In this document: piece by piece, positions 47,101 to 56,193 of the stretch
Position numbering within the stretch: the first letter of the stretch is position 1
Layout of the letters: every line of letters begins with the position of its first letter
Source: Phoronis australis
Lineage: Eukaryota > Phoronida > Phoronidae
Length of the DNA: 64,000 bases
Direction: 5' to 3'
Assembly (NCBI GenBank): GCA_002633005.1
Contig: NMRA01000015.1
Span: forward strand, 196,054-260,053
Program-made: the position numbers and the translations under genes
The notes under the pieces: generated by a model
What the model was told of the DNA's origin: nothing
Databases searched by the model: none
Seen by the model: only the letters and a program-made list of their open reading frames with translations

Positions 47101-48596
47101 CTGCATCCAGCCTTATTCAAAGCATTGATCGTTGCTCCTGAATTTAGCAGCAGATCAGTCAGCTCCGACTTGTTTCTAGAAACACAGAAACGCGGCGACA
47201 TTAAAAAAACGGGAAACTGTAAAATAAAGTCATCTCATGGGTCTGATGACTTCCACTGCCACCTATCTGAACAACCAAATACTAGCTTAACACAATGTAG
47301 CATATGACACAGGAGAACATTTTCACTTCATGAAGAGCCATTGACTGAATACGTCGCAAGGTTGGCTTTTTTGCCTCTTCCTAAGATCTAGGGCACCAGT
47401 CTCACATAATTTTCAGTGGATGTAATGGCAGTATGACATAACCTCAAGGCTTGGCAACATCAGAGGTTGTTTTCAATCCCATTGAATGCAGTCATACTGA
47501 CCTGAATAAATTGGCTTCTTTTAAAATAACTTTGCTTCCAAAAATGAAAAGACAAGCAATCCATGATATAAATAGCTACCAATGATATAAAAAGCAACCA
47601 AAAGGCCTAAAACTATGCAATGCATCAACATAACATAAGACAAACCAAAGAGCCAGACACTAAACCCCAGACCAAAGAGCCAGACACTAGACTCCAGCCA
47701 GACACTAAACCCCAGACCAAAGAGCCAGACACTAGACACAAGACCCCAGCCAGACACTAGACCCAATCAAAATAGAGCAAGACATACCCAAAGGCTGAGT
47801 AGTGCAGGGCGCTGTCCCCGTCCTCGTCACGGATCTCCAGGCTGGCCCCCTTCTGCAGCAAATGCTGCACTACCTCCAGGTTGCCTTGGTGACTGGCCAC
47901 TTGCAGGGCCGTCTTGCCACTGGACTTCTCATCAATCTAGAAATATCAACCATTCATACTGTTGTTCACTTTTTTGCCACGTAACCCAACTTTTACAAGA
48001 CACAGGGACCAGTTCAAAGATTTCCTAGAGAGATTATTTGTCAATGGAAAATGGCCGCTGTGTGCAGAACAAACTCCACTCATACTGTGCAACAATTCCC
48101 ATGAATGTTCAATCATTTTTTCAGGATTTAATTTTCTATCTAGGTTCATAAATATATTTACAAACAAAAATAAACTTGTTTTCCGTAACAAGACGTACAA
48201 TTTAACTCAAAATATGTTTTGCAACATCAGAGTTCTTTTACTTGTCACAACACTGTGCAGAGTCTGGCTTGAGCCTTTTTAATTTACCAAGTTTTCCAAG
48301 TAAACAACAATTTTTGGCATTTTTCAGATTTTTCTTGTATTTGAGGTGACATATTGAGCATGTCAAAACCTCCTGACAAATTACGTACCTTTGAAGTGGT
48401 GTAGTAACCATGTCTAAGCCTCCTGACTAGTTACGTACCTTCTCTGGGAATTTGCCGATGATATCTTGTACCTTGTCCAGGTGTCCTTGGGCCGCCTCTC
48501 TGACCAGAACGTCTGCACTGGGGGTGAACACAGAAACAGGGTCACTGCGCATACTGGTCATCAAGAACTCTTGCATGGTCGAGTTAAAGGCAGCAG
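28863..48596 (-). CDS. MIB2: Mind bomb 2-like E3 ubiquitin ligase, ankyrin and double-RING half (N-terminus not in window)
   Basis: Ten exons on the minus strand join with matching phases at every junction to 521 codons including the stop: 48596-48439, 47936-47788, 47175-47019, 45281-45127, 44431-44305, 43475-43373, 41878-41772, 34805-34630, 33983-33805 and 29116-28863. The order is a run of ankyrin repeats, a first RING (ECLVCNEEAAN to CVKCQQPI), a short helical linker and a C-terminal RING (CSICMDKKKN to CHMCRKPI). Two RINGs rather than three, the KEDGF..LHLA repeat, and the RMKKC..C..P / L.PDGS join all fit MIB2 rather than MIB1. MIB proteins ubiquitinate Notch ligands and drive their endocytosis. 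The MIB/HERC2 and ZZ domains expected upstream were not found. Confidence 0.9.
29990..30545 (-). repeat. Dispersed repeat, minus orientation (partner at 37.8 kb)
   Basis: Read on the minus strand, it shares CAGGCCTTCATG.AGCGTAC, CCACTGTCAATCAG and a GTTTGAG..ATGC..GAGCAGCAGTGACA-like stretch with 37765-37985. The two copies are inverted relative to each other in two mib2 introns. Confidence 0.65.
33480..33605. repeat. ~36-bp minisatellite, three copies
   Basis: Three copies of GTCTACCTTTTACAATGAAG plus TAAACAGAGCTGTAC. Confidence 0.85.
33805..33983 (-). CDS. MIB2: mib2 exon: first RING finger
   Basis: Acceptor CACTTCCTTCAG, donor CCAG/GTAAGA. It encodes KSKGEPVHIIHNECLVCNEE, then FEPCGHVVTCVDCCKRMKKC and VKCQQPIKRKLQP. 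This is a C-x2-C ... CGH ... C-x2-C ... C-x2-C RING of the MIB2 type. Enters in phase 2 and leaves in phase 1, matching both neighbours. Confidence 0.94.
34360..34600. repeat. Degenerate ATATTGACCAACNTTGCCCAG repeats
   Basis: About seven loose copies of a ~30-bp unit lie in the intron between the two exons at 33.8 and 34.6 kb. Confidence 0.65.
34630..34805 (-). CDS. MIB2: mib2 exon: last ankyrin repeat
   Basis: Acceptor CATCTCTACAG, donor AAGA/GTGAGT. It contains VAVACYLVQKGASLSHKNRQ and GKTPLDISADARLTECLRKF, the conserved final MIB ankyrin unit (A.ACFL...GAD.S..N..G..PLDL). Starts in phase 0. Confidence 0.94.
36275..36721 (+). mobile_element. Penelope-like retroelement 3' fragment with GIY-YIG-type domain
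   Basis: The frame reads DVIIYYKNMKTSNLVMRNN, then VVYEFTCPAVEC, NYTGHT, QRLSIHLQNGSI and THQEIVDTLKMY. The chain 'YYK..KT.NL..RN ... VVY.F.CP...C ... Y.GHT ... L..H...GSI..H' is the reverse-transcriptase tail and GIY-YIG endonuclease region of Penelope-like elements. Only this 3' part is present, so it is a 5'-truncated copy. It lies antisense in a mib2 intron. Confidence 0.75.
36722..36932 (+). mobile_element. 3' tail of the Penelope-like fragment
   Basis: Noncoding sequence after the stop ends in GAATAAAGTATATTACTACTACTAC. An AATAAA signal plus a short TAC tandem tail is a plausible retroelement 3' terminus. Confidence 0.5.
37765..38345 (+). repeat. Dispersed repeat, plus orientation (partner at 30 kb)
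   Basis: Begins CAGGCCTTCATGAAGCGTAC and includes several CTGGACGC and GGACACCCA motifs. It matches 29990-30545 in reverse orientation for about 220 bp, then continues to GGATGAAGCCCTG. No protein of known type. Confidence 0.65.
39149..39258 (+). CDS. Possible orphan exon inside the mib2 intron, opposite strand
   Basis: A GC-richer 110-bp island lies between a plausible acceptor (TTTCTCTCGAAAG) and donor (AATAG/GTATCC). It encodes VIANKQMSTPNWNAKSRM and LHTKEDGGRPLEPEDN, a hydrophilic, protein-like stretch. No partner exon or domain was recognised. Confidence 0.2.
41772..41878 (-). CDS. MIB2: mib2 exon: ankyrin repeat
   Basis: Acceptor TTTCTGTGGTCAG, donor ATCAG/GTAGGT. The product GANVKTDDEDGDTCVHLALM matches the DEDGDT.LH ankyrin of MIB proteins. 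The variable loop GQAAPSPLLDQ follows. Phase 1 in, phase 0 out. Confidence 0.93.
43373..43475 (-). CDS. MIB2: mib2 exon: ankyrin repeat
   Basis: Acceptor CTCTGTTCAG, donor AAAAG/GTGAGA. The product NADIEIQNNRKQTALLLAVS then QGHMHIIDLLLSK is one ankyrin unit, with QTALLLAV in place of the more common QTPLHLAV. Confidence 0.94.
44305..44431 (-). CDS. MIB2: mib2 exon: ankyrin repeat
   Basis: Acceptor TTGCATTGTTTAG, donor TATG/GTATGT. The product ATEKILSRNNELVNSKKEDG then FASLHLASLNGHRDVVDIL corresponds to the KKEDGFTALHLAALN repeat of MIB2. Confidence 0.94.
45127..45281 (-). CDS. MIB2: mib2 exon: ankyrin repeats
   Basis: Acceptor TTTTACCATGCAG. The product DSFGDTALHDAIGKDNREIM is followed by FTLKNKRGFNALHHAALKGN. 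The donor GTATGT at 45126 was preferred over an earlier weak GTTGTA. Both keep phase, but GTATGT restores the family's repeat length (G-N-x-x-A-x-x-x-I-L). Confidence 0.92.
45470..45955. repeat. 17-bp minisatellite interrupted by an assembly gap
   Basis: Tandem GTAGCCACGGTATAGAA units with C/T variants lie on both sides of an N run (45669-45781). Because 17 is not a multiple of three, all three minus-strand frames stay open and give the same 17-residue periodic peptide. None is a gene. It sits in a mib2 intron about 190 bp from the ankyrin exon. Confidence 0.95.
45669..45781. other. Assembly gap (113 N) inside the minisatellite
   Basis: Undetermined bases within the 17-bp array; true array length is unknown. 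Confidence 0.95.
46510..46635. repeat. 39-bp tandem repeat, three copies
   Basis: Three units of TTTGTCACTGGATATGAGCT then TGCAGCTAATATATATTGC. Confidence 0.85.
47019..47175 (-). CDS. MIB2: mib2 exon: ankyrin repeats
   Basis: Acceptor TGTTTCTAG, donor ACAG/GTGAGT. The product NKSELTDLLLNSGATINALN then STLHVAVNKQHANCVRVLL is typical of the fold (TLHVAVNK..). Enters in phase 2 and leaves in phase 0. Confidence 0.94.
47640..47765. repeat. CCAGACACTA-type tandem repeat
   Basis: Several copies of AGAGCCAGACACTAAACCCC / AGACC lie directly beside the next mib2 exon. Confidence 0.8.
47788..47936 (-). CDS. MIB2: mib2 exon: ankyrin repeats
   Basis: Acceptor ATTTCTAG, donor TTTGG/GTATGT. The product IDEKSSGKTALQVASHQGNL then SLEIRDEDGDSALHYSAFG aligns with the MIB blocks GRTALQVAA and D.DGD.A.HHAAFG. 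The exon is noticeably GC-richer than its introns. Confidence 0.94.
48439..48596 (-). CDS. MIB2: mib2 exon: start of ankyrin region (first exon seen)
   Basis: Acceptor GTTTTCAG, donor AGAAG/GTACGT. The product AAFNSTMQEFLMTSMRSDPV then ADVLVREAAQGHLDKVQDII and GKFPEK corresponds to the stretch before and into the first ankyrin repeat. It starts in phase 1, so at least one further exon must exist upstream. I could not place it. Confidence 0.9.
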
Positions 48597-48671
48597 CTGA
48601 AAACAACAGAACAGAGACAGTGGCTTCACCAAGTGCACACACTATATGGTGGACATACTACAGAGCCAGTC

Positions 48672-48790
48672 TAGCTCTGTGCTTTAGTGTGCTGGACTCA
48701 TAATCCAAAGGTTTTGGGTTCAATACCAGCTGCTGCTGTCATGTGGTGTGTTCCTGAACAAGGCAATTAACATTGTGCAGGATTTCATAT
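48672..48790 (+). repeat. tRNA-derived SINE (V-SINE-like)
   Basis: A tRNA-like head carries TAGCTCTGTGCTTTAGTGTG (A box) and an anticodon stem-loop with a CAT-type triplet (GGACTCATAATCC). GGGTTCAATACC is a weak B box. It is followed by TTCCTGAACAAGGCAATTAAC, which resembles the conserved central domain of V-SINEs. It lies about 75 bp from a mib2 exon. Confidence 0.6.
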
Positions 48791-48799
48791 CTGAGAAAA

Positions 48800-49980
48800 G
48801 ACTGGTCAGATTCAAATGAAACTTTCACATACCATGCTTTATGCACTATTCTCCAAAATGCTGTTAGGAAATGTTCCTTTTTTGCTTAATTTATCAAAAT
48901 GACATGGTCATGAGACCAAATTAATACCAGGTTTGGTAGAAAGCCGAACATCAAATTCCTCAGGCTTTCAACTTTCAGAAGCATGAATAACATTATAGCT
49001 TTTTAAGACACTTGTCAAAATACAAACTGGTCAATTAAAAGTCCTCCATAACTTAAACCTCCAATGCTTTAGCCTACTAAGCTGGATAAAATGAGAACAA
49101 GCCACAGGTAGAGGTAAGCTGCCATGAGTTAGTGAATAGTCCAGGAGGAGCTGAGAGAACTCATCCACCACCTGTCATGGACTAGTGAACTGTCCAGGAG
49201 GAATTGAGAAGACTCGTACACAACCTGTCATGGACTAGTGGACTGACCAGGACAAGTTGCGAAGAGTCATCCACAACCGGTGATGGAACTAATGAAATGT
49301 CCAGGAGTTGAAAGACTCAACCAAAACCTGTCTTGGACTAATGGACTGTCCAGGAGTTGAAAATACTCCTGAATTAATGGATTGCACAGGAGCTCTCACG
49401 GTGGGAAAGTCGGAGATTTTACTTTAATAATTTGTAAAATTTCACAACTGACAAAAACAAAGAAATGCTAGGTCATTATCAGAATGCCATGTCCTGTATA
49501 GCAGTCGTACAAAATAATATCGTGCCAAAATTTGAAGACCTACCAAGTGGTTAGCGGAAGAAATAACGCAATTTGTTGAGAAGTACCTTTATGACAATGT
49601 CAGGATAACAGACTGCTTGGACACAAGTAAAATGCAGTTATTTTAACATAATGTCACTCACCAATTCTTGCTTTGTCAAAAACGTAACAAAAATCCATAC
49701 CGAAACAAAACAAAATCACACCAAGTCACTTGCCATGAACTGATATATCCAAAAAACGTACCGAGAGTGGCGTAGATAAAGTAATATCCCACGAGACATT
49801 ATTCCGCGTATCGACCGAGACCGGAATAATGTCGAGTACACTTCCAATTCCTAAGTTTCTTTCACTTTTTTTGGCAGATTTTTTAAATACTTCACTCAGA
49901 CTGTTCACGAGGGGGATCGCATCCAATAAGTATGTACTTGCCCGTTAGGTTGCAAGTTTTCTCTACTAAAAGAAACAGAT
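48800..49980. other. mib2 upstream intron or flank, no gene seen
   Basis: About six loose copies of a 'GTCATGGACTAGTGGACTGTCCAGGAG' type ~60-bp unit occupy 49110-49400. The rest is AT-rich. The 66-codon minus-strand frame at 49726-49926 lacks an in-frame ATG. Confidence 0.55.
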
Positions 49981-50318
49981 TTAAAGGCGAAGGCAACCTT
50001 TTTCCATGTCACTTTGAGCTAAAATAAGGTTGGTTGGTTATCCTAGACATATTTTTCACTTAATTACAGCTTTTCGTAATTTTATTAATTACTCGTCCGC
50101 TTTTCCGGAAGTGACGTTTTAGGAGGCAAGCGCTTCCCGCCACTTGGTTTTGCGTTGAGCTTACTGTGCGAATCTGTTCTATTCTACTTTTGTTTTGTGC
50201 TATTTTTCACCAATTGTCGCCACCACTTTCCATCGGCGAGTATTCTGCGGCAAGATAGGTTAGTAGAGAACTCAACTGCGTTGGATTTAGGGATTGTTTA
50301 GTGTGTTGTAAGCTGAAA

Positions 50319-50630
50319 ATGGCTGGAGTCGGTGACCCGTATCACAGTGACAGTAGTGTGAGTGACGGAGACCTTGTTCACAGCAGTGGTGACGAGGAAT
50401 TTTTTCACGGACATTCAGTGGGTGGGTACATGTTTGAGCCCGAGTACAACGAGGCAGAGTACACACAGGCACAGGCAGCTGTTGAGAGAAACGAGGCGGC
50501 TACTGAAGACAGACGTGGTGACACATCTTGGTGCAAATGCACTGTGTGCGTTGTTATGCCTACCTCAATTGAATGCTTGTGCTGTTCCGAGTTCCACATC
50601 AATTATCTTTTTGGTCTCTTCCTCCATTAG
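50319..50630 (+). CDS. Transposon ORF with P2X7-tail-like Cys motif, 3'-truncated
   Basis: From ATG 50319 the frame reads an acidic Ser-rich N-terminus (SDSSVSDGD), then YMFEPEYNEAEYTQAQAA, then WCKCTVCVVMPTSIECLCC. The 'WC.C..C..M.T..ECLCC.E' pattern matches the cytoplasmic cysteine-rich domain of P2X7 receptors, which also occurs in many invertebrate transposon proteins. The domain stops abruptly near 50590. From there the plus strand is the antisense of the transposase, so the ORF was cut by a deletion. Role in transposition unknown. Confidence 0.7.
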   Translation: MAGVGDPYHSDSSVSDGDLVHSSGDEEFFHGHSVGGYMFEPEYNEAEYTQAQAAVERNEAATEDRRGDTSWCKCTVCVVMPTSIECLCCSEFHINYLFGLFLH

Positions 50631-51664
50631 AGTGTATGTGGTATACTTGGCGGACCGCCCTGGTGAGTCAGACAAGTTCTCCTTCTCCATGAATTCCGCC
50701 ACCAACTCGAGATGTTGTGACATGTATGCGTCATTGACAACTGGTATTAAATAGGAATTCTGAATGTTGTTGAATGTTGTTTTCGAAAAAAAACTTGACT
50801 TTTCCAAAGTCCATCATTGTCTTCACCGACTGAAACGTGTTTCCAGTGAAGAGCACACCACTGGACATGGTTAAGTGGACCTCCGGCATACCACGGACAG
50901 AGGAACAACTGTCCCACTTGCCAGAGTGTCCCGTGACACACTCCCACTGGATGGTGACCTGAGCACCCAAACTGCTTACATTGTGTCGTGTGACTCCCTC
51001 GCCACACACCTGGCACCTTCTAAATAGCTCCAACACTTTAGACAAGTCCACAATAAACTTATCAAAGTTTGGCTCACCGATCTGTTCACTGGACGACGAA
51101 CTGTCCTCTTCACTGGGTGTCGAACTGGGCCTGTAATCACTCCCACTACTCAATATCGCTGCAGGGCTGCTTAGAGGCTCTGGGCTGGAGAAAACAGCAC
51201 AGGGCGAATCACTACTGGTTCCAGGAATTGCACGCTCTGGGGTACGTTCGGAGGCACGGGTGACAGTAGATGAAGTGCCTCCACTGGCTCCAGTCACTGT
51301 ACTGGCCACAGCTCGCGAGGCTTCTCGCTTCAAAAACGCACTTCTCGGGGGTGGCGACGGGGCACTGCCGGGAATCAACACAGACGGAATGGCATCCTTC
51401 TTCAGGCGTTGTTTCGCAGGGACCTTCATCAGTTCAGCGTACAAATCCCTTTCGTAATCGGACGGCAGAAAGTGCTTGCCACACACACGGTTAATTCTCC
51501 ACTGCTTTGTACGTTGCGTGGACGGGTAACGCTGCGTTCTTCACACGAACGAGCCAAGTACGGCGAAGTGTGTCATCCATCGGAAAGCGATGCAAAGGTA
51601 CTCCCAAAGCGCGCGTGAGCCGATAATTAGTACATCCTGGTACGCAGCAACAGTGTGGCATGTT
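50565..51664 (-). pseudogene. THAP-domain Kolobok-like transposase, frameshifted and truncated
   Basis: It starts at ATG 51664-51662 (MPHCCCVPGC). The THAP finger C-x-C ... W ... VCGKHF has its His side in another frame, a first frameshift near 51500. A long frame (51486-50731) follows, with LKKDAIPSV, a Ser/Pro-rich linker, and CQVCGEG ... GHSGKWDS. The next frame (50807-50565) continues with YLIPVVNDAYMSQ and DSPGRSAKYTTYTLMEEET, a core typical of this transposase family. The second shift is near an A/T run at about 50800. Sequence stops soon after, so the last part of the catalytic domain is deleted. Confidence 0.8.
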
Positions 51665-51930
51665 GACTGACTAGTAAATGAAAGCAAACGACGACGGAAC
51701 TTAACACAACCGAGGTAGAACAATGACTGACTCGGCAGCTCTCACAGTCAGACTATATGAAAACCAAGTGGCGGGAAATGCTTGCCTCCTAAAACGTCAC
51801 TTCCGGAGTAGCGGACGAGTAATTAATAAAATTACGAAAAGCTGTAATTAAGTGGAAAATATGTCTAGGATAACCAATCAACCTTATTTTAGCTCAAAAT
51901 GACATGGAAAAAGGTTGCCTTCGCCTTTAA

Positions 51931-53110
51931 ACGTAACGATTTATTACTTGAAAAAAAGTAACAAAGGTGAAAACAATGGTAACTGTGTATTGAACTTGTA
52001 ACATCTCTTGAAAATAGTTAAATAACAACATTTGATATTCTAGTTAACGAGGAATCAGAGCCCGAGTTGCAGATATACTATTTAGCTATTGAAAACTGAG
52101 ACAGAACTGTCATATATTAATTAACAGTCCTGTTCCAGATGTTACGATTGGGACCTGATTGTATGTTGAGCGTTATTTGCACTGCTGCAATTGTATATTA
52201 TTTTGAATAATCGAAAAGTTTGATGATCGAACCGGCTAACGACGTCGAGTAGACATTGACCTATCTTTTGAACTTTCCACGTCTGAGGTCACTGTTGAAG
52301 TAGTGCGGGAGGTGAATACGCAAAACAATATTACATGGCAGTATTGCACACGACTGATTCAACGCGTATGGGATAAAACTGATAGATGTTTGATAATGAT
52401 ATTATCGATAAAACATGTTCGATATTGATTGCTTAACATTTTGGAACAATTGATTAATTGTATTTGGCAGTGAATACTGCGTATTGATATTACTGATAAA
52501 ATAGGTTTGATAATGAATACTGTGTAGTGATGTTGCTGGTAAAATGTGTTTGACAAACTAAATATATATGTTATGGATACAATGCATTTTATAGTTACCT
52601 AATGATAAAAATGTAACTTTAACAAAAATATCATGTATTGATATTATTGAAAAATTTTGACACTGAATACTGTACATTCATCATTGTGTTGCCGTGAATT
52701 TGTAACAATTGCTTGAATGCAGTTTTAAACAAGAATGGAAGTGAAGACTAGAAGAGTGGCGTACAGGACGACCCTGGCACTAGATATTGATTGACAAACC
52801 GTTCTGCTACATGCACTAATGAACAACCATAACATTAAATAAACTGAAAACATTAAACTATCAATAACAATTCAAAATGAATAGACCGACACAGGGGTGA
52901 TAACGGGGTGCTTATCAAGGGCTGCACAAGTAACACAGGACACAAATTAGAAAACTGTCTAATTCGTCATCTTGTCTAATAGAACACAGGTCACCACGTG
53001 ACAATGTTGAATATAAAAACGATAATAAAAAGAAGTCACGACATACTGTACAAACCCAACATCTAAAAATAGCTCAACTTAGGAATTTATCACTCATACA
53101 GGTGAGATAC
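51931..53110. other. AT-rich intergenic DNA
   Basis: Simple repeats of a TTGATATTATTGATAAAA / TGTTTGATAATGAATACTG kind lie between 52380 and 52680. Nothing else is recognised. Confidence 0.5.
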
Positions 53111-53115
53111 ACATA

Positions 53116-56020
53116 CATATAAGGCGATATTTTTTCAAATGAGACAATATTATTTAGTCTCAAAGTGTGCGGATTGGTTCCGCACTTTTTTAATATCCAC
53201 TTAGGGCCATAAAAATGGTATGTAAAAAATCTATACCTTACCCTAAACATGTTTACAATGTTACATTTTTATTTGCTCAATTAGCATTTTCTTAATTAGA
53301 AGTTCAATTTTTGCCTTGCGGAATATTCCGCATTGATTTTTGAAAATAAATTATTATTTTGATTATTATTCCACAAAATATACATAATATTTCTCAAGTC
53401 ACAGTATTCCACAAAACTTGCGCGGTGCGTAATATTCCGCACTGAGTGCGGAATATTCCGCAAAATCTGCGGAATATTCCGCACATTTGCAGAACCTTAA
53501 CACAAGCCACGAAATAATCGAATCTTAATGCGGAACAAGCATTAAACATAAAACTATCAGAATTTTTACCCCAACAATAGTTAATTAATAAAAGTGACAG
53601 TTGCGGAACCGTTCGGCATGCGGAACCATTCTGCATAGGGAGCGATTTCCCAAACAAAATGGTTTTATGGGGTATTTGTTTTCACCAACCATCTTAAAAT
53701 GCATTCCATTATCAATGCCACTTGAAAGTATCGATGTGACAATCCTAACAGTAATTAGTTGATCAATGTGACAGTTGTGGAACCGTTCCGCATGCGGAAC
53801 CGTTCCGCAAACAATACTTTTGTGATCCTCACAAGTTTTAAAAAATTTTTCTTGCACATTTCAGTTGAAATATACTCTATTCTCAATAGCATATGGAAAT
53901 ATCAATGCGTCAACATGAACAATGATTAATCAGTGGGGAACTTGCTGAATGGTTTGTGATGCAGAAACCTACCTCAAGCAGACTCGAGAAAAATTGAAAT
54001 CTTGTCTATGCCATTTTACCGCTTTTGGCAGAACCTTAACACAAGCCATGAAATACTCAAATCTTAACGTACAACAAGCATTAAACATAAAAGTAACAGA
54101 ATTTCTACCCTAACAATAATTAATTAATAAAAGTGACAGTTGCGGAACATTTCTGCAAGCGGAACCGTTCCGCAAACTATAGTTTTGTGGAGCTCATAAT
54201 TTTTTAAACTTCTTACACATTAAGGTTGAAATATATTCTATTCTCAATAACACGTGAAAATATCAATGTGTCATCATGAGCAATAATTAATCAGTGAGGA
54301 ACTTGCTGAATGGTTTTTGATGCAAAAACCTACCCCTAGCAGACTCAGGGAAAAATTGATATCTTGTCTATGCCATTTTACCGCTTTTGGTAGAATGTTA
54401 ATACAAGATACGGAATATTCAAATGTTAATGTGCAACAAGTATGAAACATAAATGTATAAGAATTTGTACCGTAACAATAATTAACTAATAAACGGAACA
54501 CTCGCGGAACCGTTTCGCAGTATGTCAATTTTATATTGCAACGGCTTCAATAATATTTCCCGGTTAAATGGTTTTCTTACATCAGTGTTAGAGCACATTT
54601 TTCCATGATTTTTGGGTACCTCAGAATTGAGCATTTTGGCTTCTATGCAAAAATTTAATCGGAAAAAAAAACAATTTTTTTAAATTTTTTTCTTTAATGT
54701 CCTGTGTATGTGCAATGACATGAGCAAAAAAAGTAGGGTTCCCGAATTAGTGTTCAAGCTACAGGTATCTTAGCTCAAACAGAAAATTCACTTTCTCAAA
54801 AATATGCCAAATTTCACAACTACAGCATTGATTCACCACATGATGATTTTGCCCTATTGATGGGAATGTGAAAAACGTTTAAGTTAAAGGGAATAAACTA
54901 ACGAAACAAATTTCATCGTAAATGAATTAAAATTTGCTGGTGTACAACGAATTAAGATCCACACATGTATAGTGTCTACTCACTCACTCTCTCTTACACA
55001 CACATAATTTAAAAATGGTGATAACAAAGATAATAAAAATACCAATAATAATAACACCAATAATAATAACACCTAGTAATTCTGATATTACTAATAGTAA
55101 TTAAAACAATAAAAATATGTAGTAACTTCTGCTATTATTACTATTTAAATGGCAGAGAAAACTGAGACCGTTGGGCTCTGGAAATGAAAAAATGTTACAC
55201 CCCTATGGATATGGAATTGTGTGGTGTTCAAAAGGCGTGGGTAATGAGCTTCGATTTTTAAAAGAATTTCGACAGCGTTGTATAGATACAGAAAATCAAA
55301 TGTGGCAAGAAGCTGTGAATTAGATACATAGCAATTTTTCAAATTCCATCTTAAAAAGGAAAATATTAGACATAGAGAAACCGTGTATGAGGTCTCCACT
55401 GGTGCATATTTGATGCACATATAATTCGCTGATGATAAAATGATAGAGCTGGGACAACAGTTTGAATGCTGACAGAAGTTAAACTTCGTTCAAGTTGTGA
55501 CATTCGAAAAATTGAAAACAAGTACCTGACTTTTTAATTGTGTCCCCAGGCCTTAGAATTAGTTTTAAGATTCCAGTTGTCTCTTGAGAACTGTCCATAT
55601 ATTTTTCAAAAGTTATGCAAGCAAATGAAGAGATGTAAGTGAAAAGAAATGTTGTGAAGTTCATGTTTTTGCTAATAAGTGAAAATTGTCTGGTACTAAA
55701 CGATGATATAATGATATGATACGTAATATTCCGCAAAATCTGCGGAATATTCTGCACATTTGCGGAATATTCCGCAGATTTTGCGGAATATTCCGCACTG
55801 AGTGCGGAATATTCCGCAAGGCAAAAATTGAACTTCTAATTAAGAAAATGCTAATTGAGGAAATAAAAATGTAACATTGTAAACATGTTTAGGGTAAGGT
55901 ATAGATTTGTTACATACCATTTTTTATGGCCCTAAGTGGATATTAAAAAAGTGCGGAACCGTTCCGCACACTTTGAGACTAAATAATATTGTCTCATTTG
56001 AAAAAATATCGCCTTATATG
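53116..56020. mobile_element. Unclassified 2.9-kb inverted-end element with GCGGAA..TTCCGC palindromes
   Basis: The ends 53116-53345 and 55795-56020 are inverted repeats of ~230 bp with few differences (CATATAAGGCGATATTTTTT ... and its complement). Perfect palindromes TGCGGAATATTCCGCA occur in both ends and near 53430-53480 and 55730-55815. GCGGAACCGTTCCGC variants occur near 53605, 53785, 54160, 54505 and 55950. Inside are three diverged direct repeats starting near 53490, 54030 and 54390 (AACCTTAACACAAGCCA..). No transposase frame exists, so it is non-autonomous. Target duplication not certain (TATA or TA). Confidence 0.8.
55018..55085. repeat. AAT-type microsatellite
   Basis: Runs of AATAATAATAACACC inside the unclassified element. 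Confidence 0.75.
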
Positions 56021-56193
56021 CAATAGTCTTAATGGAAAAGAAAATTCTTTTTGAATTGAGGCTAAATTCTCAAAAGCCTGTTTCTGAGTTCCACTTTATT
56101 TGTTAAGTTTCATCAGAAAAACAAGAGTAATGCAAAGGATGAATATGAGCCCACAATGCGGTGAAAACAGAATATTTCTAAGTGTGCTTAACA

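Larger units (their letters stand above)
49985..51926. mobile_element. Kolobok-like DNA transposon, degenerate, 1.94 kb
   Basis: TTAA target duplications (49981-49984 and 51927-51930) flank perfect termini AGGCGAAGGCAACC...GGTTGCCTTCGCCT. The terminal inverted repeats run ~165 bp each (49985-50151, 51760-51926) and are nearly identical, so the insertion is fairly young. TTAA targets plus a THAP transposase are the hallmarks of the Kolobok superfamily. Inside are a broken transposase on the minus strand and a cysteine-rich ORF on the plus strand. The transposase is truncated and frameshifted, so the copy cannot be autonomous. Confidence 0.85.

Noticed and set aside
49726-49926. Candidate first exon of mib2 beside the Kolobok element
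   Set aside because: The frame begins at TTG, not ATG, with an in-frame stop shortly upstream. The nearby ATG at 49922 is in another frame that stops quickly. A phase-compatible GC donor exists but is not enough.
50362-50754. 130-codon plus-strand frame overlapping the transposon ORF
   Set aside because: It is the shifted frame of the P2X7-tail-like ORF and antisense to the transposase; its product has no motif.
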